DNA of 64,000 nt from Stomoxys calcitrans (Eukaryota > Arthropoda > Insecta > Diptera > Muscidae), in NCBI RefSeq assembly GCF_963082655.1, contig NC_081553.1:191211732-191275731 (forward strand), read 5' to 3'. A program made the position numbers and the translations under genes. The notes under the pieces were generated by a model. It was not told the DNA's origin and ran no database searches. It worked only from the letters and a program-made list of their open reading frames with translations. Positions 1-10,818 of this stretch are shown piece after piece; the first letter of the stretch is position 1; every line of letters begins with the position of its first letter.

Positions 1-59
1 CACCCCGAATAGTTAGCTCACTAGGAAGCCAGTTCGGCTCATTGTGACATCCTAGTAAG

Positions 60-690
60 AACAAGTAAAAGTGTGCTAAATTCCTCCGGGCCGAATCTTA
101 CATACCCCACCCTCCACCAAGGACCGCATTTGTCAAGTTCTTTGCCCGACATCATCTTTATAGGCAAACAAAGGATAATGGATAAGAATTGCTATGCTAT
201 TGAGGCAATATCTGGTTATAAACCGATTCGATCCATACTTGGCTTGAAGGCTGGAGACCAAAGTAGAAGTCATTGTGCAAAATTTCATAGGATTAAAATT
301 TAGACCTCCATAGGCTCGAGAAATATAATCGGCAGATGGGTTTATATGGGATCTATATGAGGTTATGAACCGATTTAGACAATACTTGATACAAATGTTG
401 GAAGTCATCATAAAACACTTCATGCAGAATGTCAGCCAAATTGGACACAAATTGCGGCTTGTAAGGGCTCAAGCAGCCAAATCGGATAAAAACCGCAGCT
501 TCCAGGAACTCAAGAAGTCAAATCGGAAGATCGGTTTATATGGGAGCTATATCAGGTTATAGACCGATTTTGACCGCATTTGGCTCAGTTGTTGGAAGTC
601 ATAACAGAACACTATGTGATAAATTTCAGCCAAATCGGATGAAAATTGAGGCTTCCATGGGCTCAAGAAATGAAATCAGGAGATCTCTCC
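60..690 (+). mobile_element. HINE-like (DINE-1/mini-me type) element, subfamily I, 5' part
   Basis: A recognisable 5' border starts near 60 (AAGTAAAAGTGTGCTAAATT, then a degraded ATACCCCACC...CACCA block and the GGACCGCATTTGTCAAGTT motif). It is followed by three to four diverged ~150-bp units carrying the phrase TCGGTTTATATGGGAGCTAT. The same border starts elements near 33945, 42416 and 46332. The 3' border is absent: the array changes orientation near 690. Non-coding; the short reading frames are shadows of the repeat. Assignment to DINE-1/HINE is by architecture (border, central tandem repeats, (GACR)n tract, 3' hairpin), not by a database match. Confidence 0.6.
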
Positions 691-931
691 ATTTAAGGTC
701 TTGGACCCATAAAAAGCGCATTTATTATCCAATTTCGCTAAAATTTGGCACAATGTGTTGTGTTAGGCTCCTCGACATTCGTACATAGTTTGGGCTATAT
801 TTGGCTATTTTTGCCATATTGTCCGATCTCCAGATTTAAGTTCTCATAAAAGGCGTCTTGGAACCATAAAAAGCGCATTTACTATCCAATTTCGCTGAAA
901 TTAGGCGCAATGGGTTCCATTATGATAGATA
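691..931 (-). repeat. Inverted fragment of ~152-bp HINE central repeats
   Basis: Two monomers in the opposite orientation to the preceding block. The marker phrase CATAAAAAGCGCATTTA occurs near 708 and 870, followed by CCAATTTCGCT. Together with the previous block this makes a tail-to-tail junction of two HINE-like fragments, cut off at about 932 by the 3' end of a non-LTR retrotransposon. Confidence 0.5.
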
Positions 932-1084
932 AGGTTGAAAAGACGGTGCAGATATTAATCCGCCCCATGCCACTATGGACATACTCCTAAGCAAGAAATC
1001 GGCTTATTGTGCGCTCTAAAAAGAAATAAAGTAACCTCTAAAAAGAAAAATTTAAGTTAGAAATTTCGTGCTACTTACAAAATC

Positions 1085-1500
1085 CTTTACTGTTTTCAAT
1101 ACCACTCCCCTAAGTTGGTTCATGTCTGGTATTGTGTCTCCACCTAAGTACCGGTACATGATAAAGGAAATGCTCCAATGTCTCATCATCTCCCGCATGC
1201 CCTACACATGCCATCACTTGCCGCACCGATTTTACATAAGTGAGGTCGTAGTCCTATGTGTCCCGTTATGATACCAATAGCTATGCTGACCTCCTTCTTG
1301 CTTCCTTTCAGTAATAGCCTCCTCTTCTCACGATCTGGATCCCCCCATAGGATTTTCGCCGTCCTATCGACTGTTTCGCTGTTCCACAATGTTGGATGCG
1401 TATTCGTCGCCCACTCCCTTAACTCGGACTGCGTCAACCCGAAAGGCTTCGGGTTAACCAAGTTTATTGACGGCAGTCGTCTGGCCTTCATCGCCAAATC
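1085..1500 (-). pseudogene. C-terminal zinc-knuckle segment of copy A
   Basis: The frame at 1497-1186 reads AMKARRLPSINLVNPKPFG, then KILWGDPDREK and HLCKIGAASDGMCRACG, collinear with the same segment at about 48010-48310. The CRAC pair starts a CCHC-type knuckle whose second half (EHFLCHCP in the family) is damaged here by small deletions near 1180 and 1160. Position after RNase H is typical of this group. Non-functional. Confidence 0.6.
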
Positions 1501-1539
1501 GTCTCCCTTTCATTTCCCCTTACTCCGTTATGGCCCGGC

Positions 1540-2208
1540 AACCAAACGATTGGAATCCTCAGAGAAGGCGACGTGACCTTACCATCATGGTTGTAATTGC
1601 CGTTATGGCAATTTTACTTTACAATCGACGCCCTCGCGTTAGCACCACACCGCTTCACGCATTTCGTGATCGCCCGGCTCTCCGCCTGCAGGATCGTGTT
1701 ATGATCAGACCCTCTAAAACAGATCCCAGTCCTTGGGTTCTCAACGTAAACCCGCAGGCCTTTGTCCTCTAGCTTTGATCCATCCGTGTAACATGATCTT
1801 CCAGAAGGCAATACTAGGGTTCCATCAATCCAAGACTGTGCCATTGGCAGCAATGTCTCGCACTCGACTTCAAGGTTCATCTCCGGTATCCGATGGGAAA
1901 CCTCTTCCCTTTCTTCCAGGCTTCCTATCGTCGCCTCGATTTTACAGCGATGGTATGAGCTGCTCCCATCCCCAATCCATTCTCCCATCGTCTTAACTCT
2001 CTTAGCCGCAGTGGCTGCCTCACACTTAATCTGTATGTCAATGGGTCGGATATCTAGAATAGTATCCAGTGCCCTAGTGGGCGTGGTCCTCATCGTTCCG
2101 TCTATGCCAAACATGGTCTTGTATGGTCCTTATGTTGCACTTTTTCTCCATAGCAGTCCACCAAACTACTGAGGCGTAACTAAGTATTGGTCTAATCACG
2201 GATCAGCC
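1540..2208 (-). pseudogene. RT C-terminus and RNase H domain of copy A
   Basis: The first ~25 codons (2208-2130) read RPILSYASVVWWTAMEKK, the standard RT-thumb phrase of this group. After a frameshift the frame 2114-1614 reads MRTTPTRALD, then SCYTDGSKLEDKG: the YTDGS aspartate is the first RNase H catalytic residue. ILQAESRAITKCV supplies the helix with the catalytic Glu. The TDS motif and later parts fall in broken frames around 1540-1620. Compared with the copy at 47632-48600 it carries several frameshifts. The domain would remove RNA from the RNA-DNA hybrid during retrotransposition. Confidence 0.65.
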
Positions 2209-2229
2209 AGTGGACTATCCTCGGAAATA

Positions 2230-2400
2230 GTATAATGTATAATTCAAATAACGCAGTTCCTGGGCCGAGTACCAGTGTTAGCATAGAATAATTGGTAGTT
2301 GATATGGTTCAGTCCAGAAACTTTGTTCCGGGTCGTCCATGGCTCCTGAATTAAGGCAATATGAATCTTGTCCTTGATGATTTTCTTCATTACCTCAATC
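2230..2400 (-). pseudogene. APE-type endonuclease N-terminal fragment of copy A
   Basis: The minus strand translates to KDKIHIALIQEPW followed by YQLFYANTG and RPRNCVI. The glutamate in the QEPW block matches the first catalytic Glu motif of apurinic-type endonucleases of non-LTR elements, and YQLFYAN...RPRACI is the usual next block in I/LOA-group elements. The remaining ~200 residues, including the GDFN and SDH motifs, are missing. The fragment stops near 2230, where the RT C-terminal sequence begins. Confidence 0.55.
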
Positions 2401-2987
2401 ATTGGCCCCCCAGAAAATAGGCATCTTGGGAGTAGGTGATGATCTTATCGTCTGCTCCCTGTTCTTTAGACTGCATTGTCTTCCCTGTCACTGCACTGCC
2501 TGATGTCATGGTTTTAGGTTCTTTCCCTAGTCTAGTCTTCCGACTCTTTCAAAGGTGGTAATGGTTCCATCGTCGGGTCCCTGTTCGTTAAGCTGCATTG
2601 GGTTTCCATTCCCAGTACTGCCTGATAGGATCTTTGCCTATCTTAGCCTTCCAAATCTTAAGTAAATGGGCTTCTTGAGAGTAGGTGATGGTACCATCAT
2701 CGGCTCCCTGTTCGTTGGGTTGCATTGAGACCCCTGTCGCTGTGCTGCCTAATGTTCCAATATTAGGATCTTTACCTATCCCAGTATTCCGATTCATTAA
2801 GTCGGTGATGGGTCCGTCGTAGGGATCCTGTTTGTAAGGCTGTGTTGGGTCTCTCGCCACTGCACTGCCTAATATTTTAGTATTAGGATATTTGCTTCTC
2901 CTAGTCTTTCCAATATTGAGAGATGCCGTGATTGTCTCGTTGTCGGCCCCCTGTTTGCTGGGCGGTATTGAGTCACCTACCTACCAC
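2400..2987 (-). repeat. Diverged ~115-bp tandem repeat in the ORF1 tail of copy A
   Basis: The phrases GGTGATGG...CCATCGTCGG, CCCTGTTCGTTAG, CTGCATTGGG, CACTGC and CTGCCTAAT recur about every 110-120 bp, roughly five times. The minus-strand frame from 2860 to 2588 translates to repeating acidic, Gly/Asp-rich peptide with DDGTIT- and IGKDP-type motifs. This suggests a low-complexity linker at the end of ORF1 that grew by in-frame duplication. Units are strongly diverged, so it is old. Confidence 0.5.
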
Positions 2988-3221
2988 CTACCTAGTCTTC
3001 CCAATCTTGAAAAAGACAGCTTTGTTTCCGTAATGCGTCATGGCTTTAATCTTAGCCAAACTTGTCACGGAGACTTGATCAATGTCAACCACAAAGAGAG
3101 CTCCTTCTCCTCCCTGTGGAAGACCACCCACTTCTCTGAGACGAAATCTTCGTTCTGCTTGCCCAATATTCTCAATATTCGAACCGAGTATGGTCAAGAT
3201 CGGGATGGATTTAGCTGCCAT
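2988..3221 (-). pseudogene. ORF1 (gag-like) C-terminal fragment of copy A
   Basis: A 77-codon open frame containing GGLPQGGEGALFVVDID and YGNKAVFF. This pattern of a glycine-rich turn, a beta strand of the LFVVD type and a closing GNK..F strand resembles the small alpha/beta domain at the end of ORF1 proteins of fly RNase H-bearing non-LTR elements (similar in style to DUF4780). It should be an RNA-binding or particle-forming accessory protein of the element. The start is not real: upstream sequence is replaced by HINE repeat at about 3262, so the protein is 5'-truncated. Downstream on the same strand lies a repetitive tail and then endonuclease sequence. Confidence 0.45.
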
Positions 3222-3262
3222 CTACTCAGTTCTCCTGATTTTAGTCCCTGTGCCCATTTAGG

Positions 3263-3640
3263 CATCGTTTTTTTTTAGCGATTTCTCTGAAATTTGGTAC
3301 ATTTATGTTCATTTTCCGATTTCGCCGAAATTTGTCATCACAACATTTGTTAGGCTTTTCGACATCCGTGCCATATATGGTTCAGATCGGTCTATATTTG
3401 AAAATAGCTGCCATTTAGACCAATATTCTGTTTTACCGGGGAATTGTATTTATCAGACCACTCGACATTCGTGTCGAGTTTGGTCCAATTCGGACCAGTT
3501 TTCCAAAAAACTTCAATGGGTTTATAAATGATGCATATTTACCGGACTAAGGCGAAAGGTGGTTAACATGTATGTGTATCCAAGTTGGTGGGTATCTAAA
3601 GTACGCCCCGGCAGATCTTAATGCCTTGATCGAACTTGTT
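3263..3640 (-). mobile_element. HINE-like element, subfamily II, 5' part on the minus strand
   Basis: It contains about one and a half ~152-bp units (ATAGCTGCCATTTAGACC, TGGTTCAGATCGGTC) and the subfamily II 5' border read backwards (CACCGGA-like TTACCGGAC, GAAAGGTGGTT, GGTGGGTATC, then an altered CGGCCC block and ACTTGTT at about 3640). It is cut at 3263 by the 5'-truncated end of retrotransposon copy A. Confidence 0.5.
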
Positions 3641-3720
3641 GCTTGTTAGGTTAGGTTAGGTTTAAGTATCAGTCTGCCATCAGATTCACTTTCACATTTT
3701 CGCCCATTGTGATACCGCAG
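3641..3720 (-). repeat. Short repeat with TTAGG-like tail joined to an RT fragment
   Basis: Plus strand shows GTTAGGTTAGGTTAGG followed by the phrase CAGTCTGCCATCAGA and CCCATTGTGATACC. A close relative lies at 27430-27520. Both look like the 3' end of a dispersed retroposon whose tail is a short TTAGG/CCTAA run. This is not a telomere; only three units are present. Confidence 0.4.
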
Positions 3721-4995
3721 TCCAGCCAAACACCCAGGTATTTCGCGCATTCTGTTAATGGAACATTCTCTCCCCCCTAAAGAGACGGGTTCCACTGTAG
3801 GCAACTTGTATGTCCTGCTGAGAAGAACTGCTTCTGTCTTGCATGGTTTTATACCTAGATCACTTTCGGTAGCCCACTTTGCTGTTGCACGTAGAGCTTC
3901 CTGAAGTATATCTCTTAGAGTGCTGGGAAACTTTTCCCTAACCGCAATTGCCACGTCATCAGCATACGCGACCACTTTTACGCCTTTTGCTTCCAGAGAC
4001 AATAATATATTGTTAATGGCCATATTCCAAAGTAGAGGAGACAGTACACCTTCTTGAGAAACTCCAACTTCTTCATGATTAACGTCGGTTTTACATTATT
4101 GAAAGCACCTTCAATGTCAAGAAATGCTACCATTGTATATTTCTTGACATCGAGAGAACCCTCTATATAGCCGACTAGGTCGTGCAGGACTGTTTCAGTG
4201 GATTTGCCTTTGCTATATGCATGCTGCTGCCGCCACAGGCAATGTCCAGGGATCTTTGCGCTAAGATATGTTTCTATCAACCTCTGAAGAGTCTTCAGCA
4301 TAAAGGATGACAGAATAATAGGACGAAAATCTTTCGCCTTCGTGTGGTAGGGTTTTCCTGCTTTCGAAATGAAAATAACCTTCGTTTCCCTCCATCCCAC
4401 AGGTATATATGACATGCTGATACAAGCAGAGTATATCTCCCTAAGCCAGGGAACCAGTCTATCAGACACAGCTTGTAATTCAACCCGGGATACATCATCA
4501 GGGCCTGGCGACTTAAAGGAGTCGTAACTTCCTATAGCCCAATTTCCCTAATAGCCTACGACGAATGCATACCAGTGACAACTTCTTCTGGCGCCACATA
4601 TCAACGAATAGTTCTAGTGTTTCCTCACTAGACGTTGTCCATACATTCTCTGACTTCTGAATATACCCCAATGTAATAGGTCTAGAGGACAGAATCTTCC
4701 TTAGCCTAGAGGGCTTAGATGTATTCTCCACGGAGCTGCAGAATTCTACCCAGGATTTGTTCTGAGCCTTTCTCAGCTCGCCCTTATATTTTCTTAGCTC
4801 AGCCTTATAGATGTCCCAATCGTGTGATGCTATTGTGGCTTTTGCTCTGTTGAAGAGTTTTCTGCAGTCCTTCCTTAGACCAACCAGCTCTGGGGTTCTC
4901 CATGGAGGTCGCTGTTTGTTGATTGGCTTGGCACTAGGGCATGCTGACACAAGCGAGTCATTCAGGGCCTTGAGGCTTTGTTGCAATTGCCAATA
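3721..4995 (-). pseudogene. LOA-like reverse transcriptase fragment
   Basis: Minus-strand frames in order: 4986-4513 is the linker between endonuclease and RT (PPWRTPELVGLRKDCRKLFNR, then SWVEFCSSVENTSKPSRLRK); 4469-3978 carries RT motifs KAKDFRPIILSSFMLKTLQRL, QQHAYSKGKSTE and the motif A region MVAFLDIEGAFNNV; 4023-3646 carries VKVVAYADDVAI, with an intact YADD box at 3955-3966. Frameshifts separate the three frames near 4500 and 4040, and the conserved PQGG segment between motif A and YADD is damaged. Endonuclease is absent upstream of 4995 and the RNase H is absent downstream. It is close in sequence to the element at 57811-61087. Confidence 0.75.
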
Positions 4996-6850
4996 AGCAA
5001 TATCGGTTTATATTCACGATTAGACGTAGCTTCTGTATTGAATTAACTTCTGGAGACCTTAGAAGACAAAATTTTTGCCAGATTTTACTAAAATTTGGTA
5101 TGTAAAGTACATTTAAGACTTTTAAGGCCTAAACCAAATATGGCCCTGCTAAACATATAAGGCCCCCACAAAACCAATCCTTCGATTTTACAACTAAAAC
5201 CCCTAGAAGCTTGAGATAGGTACATGACGAGCATATAAGTCAATCTCTAGATGCGAATGGATATCTAGCAGTAGGTGGTTTTGTGAAGCGCTAAGGTAGT
5301 CATAGTTATGTTTTCCACCAGAAACCGTGATTTGTCTCTATTGGGGTATCACAATGGGCCAAATTGTCCAGGTGAGTCTGACTTCAGACTGCAACTATAA
5401 CTTCAACCTTAATTTTTGGCTGAAATTTCAATTTTTTCACTTTCAGAGAAGTTCCCCTAAATTTAATTTCCTTCCATTGGTTTGCCATAAATTTTTCCTG
5501 GTAATTTCCTAAGAAAATCAAAAATTCAAAAAAAAACCTTCATTGGGGGAAAAAAATGCTTGGAAAATTTATTTTCATCATTAGGAAACACTGCATGTCT
5601 ACTTGGGCTGCAAAATGACACTTGAAACATTCTAGAAATTTTATTCTCCCCTTCTTGTTACCCCCGCCCCCCACATCGTTTTTCCCCTTTGCAAGGATGT
5701 CCTAGGAAAATCCGTTCTTACCATGCTGTGTAATTTACCCAGATACCCTTTTCTGTTGGATACATTAACACAGGTATCCGATTTCGTTTCTATTGCTTTC
5801 TTATGAAGAAGACTTTTCCTCGCCCACATAGCGAGCTAGTCTAGCAGCTCGAGTACCTAGCCTTCCCCATGAGTTGTTGAAGAAATTATAAGCGTGTTGT
5901 GACGTCGATAAGAAGCACAAAATACACTTCCTTCCTTTATGGCATTTTGACATGGGCCTTCAATTGGCAATGGTAATTTGCTGGGGAGGGACAAGGGAAG
6001 AGGTGTTGTGCGGGGGGGCTTAAACAAGCAGAGAGCATGAAAAAAATAATTTTTCTCAAACCTCTCACTAATAAAAATGAAGCTTTAGCTGCAAAACAAG
6101 CAGGATGAAGCAGCAAAGCACAATAACAAAAAAAACACAGCAAAAATTCTCTATGCAGAGGAAATTAATACTATTGATAAACACACGCATATTCACACAC
6201 ACACCCACACACACACACACATGCAGGCACACTGCCAAAAGAAACAACAAAAAAGGCTATGCTTCCTCTTTGGCAAAGATATTAAAAAAAAAATAATATT
6301 TTTGGTAGCAAAAAAGCAACAACAACAACATCTACCACATCCAACAGCAGAATACAAAAGAACGTGCTAAAGCTCCTGAAAGATAATCCTTTCTCGGTAA
6401 TGGGTAGTTAAAGCCAGACAAGACTGTAATGCTCGATGAAGGTTTAGAATTGGAAATGAGTTTTATTTCTATCGTAGAGCTGGATCAGTGAGAGAGAGAG
6501 AGGGGGCGGGTTAACTTGCTCCGTATGTGAAATAAAGATTTCTTTTCATGGGCCATTGCTTTGAATTTGAGGCTTCATTTCTTGTGTCCCTTCACTCTTT
6601 CTTTCTGTCTCGTCTCTCGCCTTGCTGTGGAGATGTTTGTTCATGCCATGGCATTAAATATAAAATATGACAATATATTGATAATTTATTCCAGTTAAGT
6701 AACCAAAGATTTCATTTCATAGAAATTTTCTATGAATTTGGGCAACATGGGTTTGCCAAAACAACAACTCTGGCATACATATCTGTCTGCCTGGAAAAAT
6801 AAAAGGGGCTAAACACTAAAGTTTTTAGCATAATTTTATGTCGAATTCAT
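4996..6850. other. Stretch without recognisable genes
   Basis: AT-rich sequence with short chance frames. It contains a CA microsatellite at about 6194-6222, a short GA run near 6491-6502 and A-rich runs near 5525 and 6285. No repeat border, tRNA or conserved coding pattern was recognised; it could be intron or intergenic DNA. Confidence 0.5.
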
Positions 6851-7495
6851 GTTTGTTCAAGTTCATGAATTTTCCCAAGACAATACTCGTAGTCCTTGCA
6901 TAATGAAGTGAAAAGCAAAATCAAGTAAAAAGGCATAAACTTCGAATGGGTCAAACATTGGATACACACCACTTCGGATATATATGGACAAAATTTCGTA
7001 CAATATCCTATTGAAAAAGGCACTATTCTGAGCCTATAGCAGCCATATCGAAATATGGTCCGAACTGGACCAAACTCTCCACAATTCGCTGTTCCAAAAT
7101 TCTGCAAAATAGGCTAATAAATGGCATCAGGACCTAAGTCGGGAGATCGTCATATAAAGCAGGCATATTCAAATATGCTACGATCTGCATCATATTCTTA
7201 AAGGATGTGTAGGGGTTAGACATAGCTCACTCAACTTAATTTCGAGTTCAAATCGGATGAGAAATGCGCCCTCTAGCGGCTCAAGAAGTCAAGACCCAAG
7301 ATCGGTTTATATGGCAGCTATATCAAAACATGGACCGAATTGAACCATACTTAGCGCAGTTGTTGGAAGTGATACCAAAACACAACGTGCAAAACTTCAG
7401 TCAAATTCGATGAGAATTGCGCCCTCTAGAGGCTCAAGAAGTCAAGACCCAAGATCGGTTTATATGGCAGCTATATCAAAACATGGACCGAATTG

Positions 7496-8201
7496 AACCT
7501 AACTCACTGTCCCAAATTTCGGCGACATCGGACAATAAATGCTCCTTTATGGACCCAAAACCTTAAATCGAGAGATCGGTCTATATGGCAGCTATACTTA
7601 ACTCTGGACCTATCTGGGCCAAATTGAAGAAGGATGTCAAAGGATCTAACACAACTCAGTGTCCCAAATTTCGGCGACATCGGACAATAAATGTGCCGTT
7701 TGTGGGACCAAAATCTTAAATCAAGAGATCGGTCTATATGACAGCTATATCCAAATCTGGACCGATCAGTGTCATATTACAGAAGTATATGGGGGGACTT
7801 AATTTAACTCACTGCTGAAAATTTCAGTGACATCGGACTATAAATGAGCCTTTTATGGCACCAAAACCTAAAATCGAGATATCGGTCCATATGGCAGGTA
7901 TATCCAAATCTGAACTAATCTGAGCCAAATTGAAGAAGGATGTCGAAGGACCTAACACAACTCACTGTCCCAAATTTCGGCAAAGTCTGATAATAAATGT
8001 GGCTTTTATGACCCTAAGACCCTAAATCGGAGGATCGGTCTGTATGGCAACTACATCGAAATCTGGACCGATCTTTGTCATATTACAGAAGTATATAGGA
8101 GGACTTAACATAACTCACTGCTCCAAATTTTAATGGCATCGGACTATAAATGCTCCTTTTATGGCACCAAAACCTTAAATCGAGATATCGGTCCATATGG
8201 C
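7496..8201 (+). repeat. Left arm of a 706-bp near-perfect inverted repeat
   Basis: Reading this arm against the reverse complement of 8660-9365, I found a single difference (GTGCCGTTT near 7690 against GTTCCGTTT). Both arms have the same length. The monomers inside an arm differ from each other far more than the arms do. Confidence 0.85.
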
Positions 8202-8659
8202 CCTCTAGAGGCGCAATTCTCATCCTAGGGTCTTAGGGTCATAAAAGCCACATTTATTATCCGATTTTGCTGAAATTTGGGAAAGTGAGTTGCGTTGGGC
8301 CTTTCGATATCATTCTTCAATTTGGCTCAGATCGGACCAGATTTGAATATAGCTGCCATATAGACCGATCTCTCGATGTAAGGTTTTGGGCCCACAAAAG
8401 GCGTAATTATTGTTCGATGTCGCCGAAATTTGGGACAGTAAATTAGATTAAGCCCCTCGACATTCCTCTTCAATTTTGCTCAGATCGGTCCAGATTTGGA
8501 TATAGCTGCCATATAGACCGATCCGCCGATTTAGGGTCTTAGGGTTTTAAACCCACATTTATTATCCGATTTTGCTGAAATTTGGGACAGCGAGTTCTGT
8601 TAAGCCCTTCCACATTCACCTTCAATTTGGCTCAGATCGGTCCAGATTTGGATATACCT

Positions 8660-9365
8660 GCCATATGGACCGATATCTCGATTTAAGGTTTTGGTGCCAT
8701 AAAAGGAGCATTTATAGTCCGATGCCATTAAAATTTGGAGCAGTGAGTTATGTTAAGTCCTCCTATATACTTCTGTAATATGACAAAGATCGGTCCAGAT
8801 TTCGATGTAGTTGCCATACAGACCGATCCTCCGATTTAGGGTCTTAGGGTCATAAAAGCCACATTTATTATCAGACTTTGCCGAAATTTGGGACAGTGAG
8901 TTGTGTTAGGTCCTTCGACATCCTTCTTCAATTTGGCTCAGATTAGTTCAGATTTGGATATACCTGCCATATGGACCGATATCTCGATTTTAGGTTTTGG
9001 TGCCATAAAAGGCTCATTTATAGTCCGATGTCACTGAAATTTTCAGCAGTGAGTTAAATTAAGTCCCCCCATATACTTCTGTAATATGACACTGATCGGT
9101 CCAGATTTGGATATAGCTGTCATATAGACCGATCTCTTGATTTAAGATTTTGGTCCCACAAACGGAACATTTATTGTCCGATGTCGCCGAAATTTGGGAC
9201 ACTGAGTTGTGTTAGATCCTTTGACATCCTTCTTCAATTTGGCCCAGATAGGTCCAGAGTTAAGTATAGCTGCCATATAGACCGATCTCTCGATTTAAGG
9301 TTTTGGGTCCATAAAGGAGCATTTATTGTCCGATGTCGCCGAAATTTGGGACAGTGAGTTAGGTT
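8660..9365 (-). repeat. Right arm of the 706-bp inverted repeat
   Basis: Mirror of 7496-8201, in minus orientation. The spacer (8202-8659) begins with CCCTCTAGAGGCGCAATTCTC, which is itself an inverted piece of a unit found left of the left arm (near 7410-7440), so the rearrangement is slightly more complex than a single fold. Confidence 0.85.
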
Positions 9366-10394
9366 AAGACAATCGACATTCTTCTTCAATTTGGCTCAGA
9401 TCAGTTCAGATTTGGATATAGCGCCATATAGACCGATCTCTCGATTTAAGGTTTTGGGCCCTTAAAAGCCACATTTATTATCCGATTTTGCTGAAATTTG
9501 GAGCAGTGAGTTATGTTAAGCCCCTCTACATTCTTCTTCAATTTGGCTCAGATCGGTTCAGATTTGGATATAGCTGCCATATAGACCGATCCGCCGATTT
9601 AGGGTCTTTGGGTCATAAAAGCCACATTTATTATCCGATTTTGCTGAAAATTGAGACAGTGAGTTGTGTTAGGTCCTTCGATATCCTTCTTCAATTTGGC
9701 TCAGATCAGTTCAGATTTGGATATAGCTGTCATACAGACCGATCTGTCGATTTAAGGTTTTGGACCCACAAAAGGCGCATTTATTGTCCGCATATGTCGC
9801 CGAAATTTGGGACAGTGAGTTAGGTTAGCCCTCTCGACGTCTTTCTTCAATTTGGCTCAGATCAGTTCAGATTTGGATATAGCTGTCATATAGACCGATT
9901 TCTCGATTTAAGGTTTTGGGCCCACAAAAGGCGCATTTATTGTCCGATGTCGCCGAAATTTGGGACAGTGAGTTAAGTGAAGTCCCCCTACACACTTTTG
10001 TAATATGGCACAGATCGGTCTAGATATGGATATAGCTGCCATGTAGATCGATCCGCCGATTTAGGGTCTTTGGGTCATAAAAGCCACATTTATTATCCGA
10101 TTTTGCTGAAATTTTGGGGCAGTGAGTTATGTTAAGCCCCTCGACGTCCTCCTTCAATTTGGCTCAGATCAATCCAGATTTGGATATAGCTGCCATATAG
10201 ACTGATATCTCGATTTAAGGTTTTGGGGCCATAAAAGGCGCATTTATTGTCCGATTTCACTGAAATTTGGCACAGTCCCTCATGGTAGGCATTTCGACAT
10301 CCATGTCGTATATGGTTCAGATTGGTTTATATTTAGATATAGCTACTTAAAAGACTAATATTTTGATAGACACAATTGAACAATGACTTTGCTT
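9366..10394 (-). repeat. Array of ~152-bp HINE central repeats, minus orientation
   Basis: About six monomers with the markers ATAGCTGCCATATAGACCGAT, CGATTTAAGGTTTTGG, GCGCATTTATTGTCCGATG and GAAATTTGGGACAGTGAGTT. Units are moderately diverged. The long minus or plus reading frames here are by-products of the repeat and show no coding bias. Confidence 0.7.
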
Positions 10395-10510
10395 ATAAAG
10401 GGTGATTTTTTTGAGGTTAGGATTTTCATGCATTAGTATTTGACAGATCACGTGGGATTTCAGACATGGTGTCAAAGAGAAAGATGCTCAGTATGCTTTG
10501 ACATTTCATC

Positions 10511-10591
10511 ATGAATAGACTTACTAACGAGCAACGCTTGCAAATCATTGAATTTTATTACCAAAATCAGTGTTCGGTTCGAAATGTGTTC
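10511..10591 (+). pseudogene. Transposase N-terminus inside the left terminal repeat
   Basis: Translates to MNRLTNEQRLQIIEFYYQNQ and continues CSVRNV, the helix-turn-helix start of a widespread insect mariner-like transposase. The same 27 codons occur inverted at 10891-10811 (minus strand) within the right arm. The frame is broken right after this segment by the junction at 10591, so no DNA-binding domain can be completed. Confidence 0.75.
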
Positions 10592-10606
10592 AAATTTTGA
10601 CAAATT

Positions 10607-10818
10607 TTGTTCAGCGATGAGGCTCATTTCTGGTTGAATGGCTACGTAAATAAGCAAAATTGCCGCATTTGGAGTGAAGAGCAACCAGAAGCCGTTCAAG
10701 AACTGCCCATGCATCCCGAAAAATGCACTGTTTGGTGTGGTTTGTACGCTGGTGGAATCATTGGACCGTATTTTTTCAAAGATGCTGTTGGACGCAACGT
10801 TACGGTGAATGAACACAT
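10607..10818 (+). pseudogene. Transposase catalytic-core fragment
   Basis: Translates to MFSDEAHFWLNGYVNKQNCR, then IWSEEQPEA, CTVWCGLYAGGIIGPYFFKD and NVTVNE. The Asp of FSDEAHF and the VWCG..AGGIIGPYFF block are typical of mariner-like transposases around the second catalytic Asp region. The first and third catalytic regions are missing. It sits between the inverted arms, so the original gene lost about two thirds of its length. Confidence 0.75.

Larger units (their letters stand above)
932..3262 (-). mobile_element. LOA/I-group non-LTR retrotransposon, copy A, internally deleted
   Basis: Read on the minus strand the pieces come in the canonical order of an RNase H-bearing non-LTR element: ORF1 C-terminus (3221-2988), a repetitive ORF1 tail (to about 2400), the start of an APE endonuclease (2400-2230), the end of the RT (2208-2130), RNase H (2114-1540), the zinc-knuckle tail and the 3' UTR. 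Most of the endonuclease and nearly all of the RT are missing, so endonuclease runs into RT C-terminus near 2209-2230. The 3' end resembles those of the copies ending at 48600 and near 53963 (shared CCGCCCCAT...CCACTA and GGCTTATTGTG phrases in plus orientation). Clade is inferred (LOA or a close RNase H-bearing I-group clade). It is non-functional. Confidence 0.7.

Noticed and set aside
3646..3664. TTAGG repeats suggesting an insect telomere
   Set aside because: Only three units, adjoining a dispersed repeat phrase also found at 27430; flies lack TTAGG telomeres. It is a retroposon tail.
7140..10380. CRISPR-like regular repeats
   Set aside because: Repeat and spacer are not distinguishable; the whole ~152-bp unit repeats with drift. 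These are eukaryotic tandem repeats.
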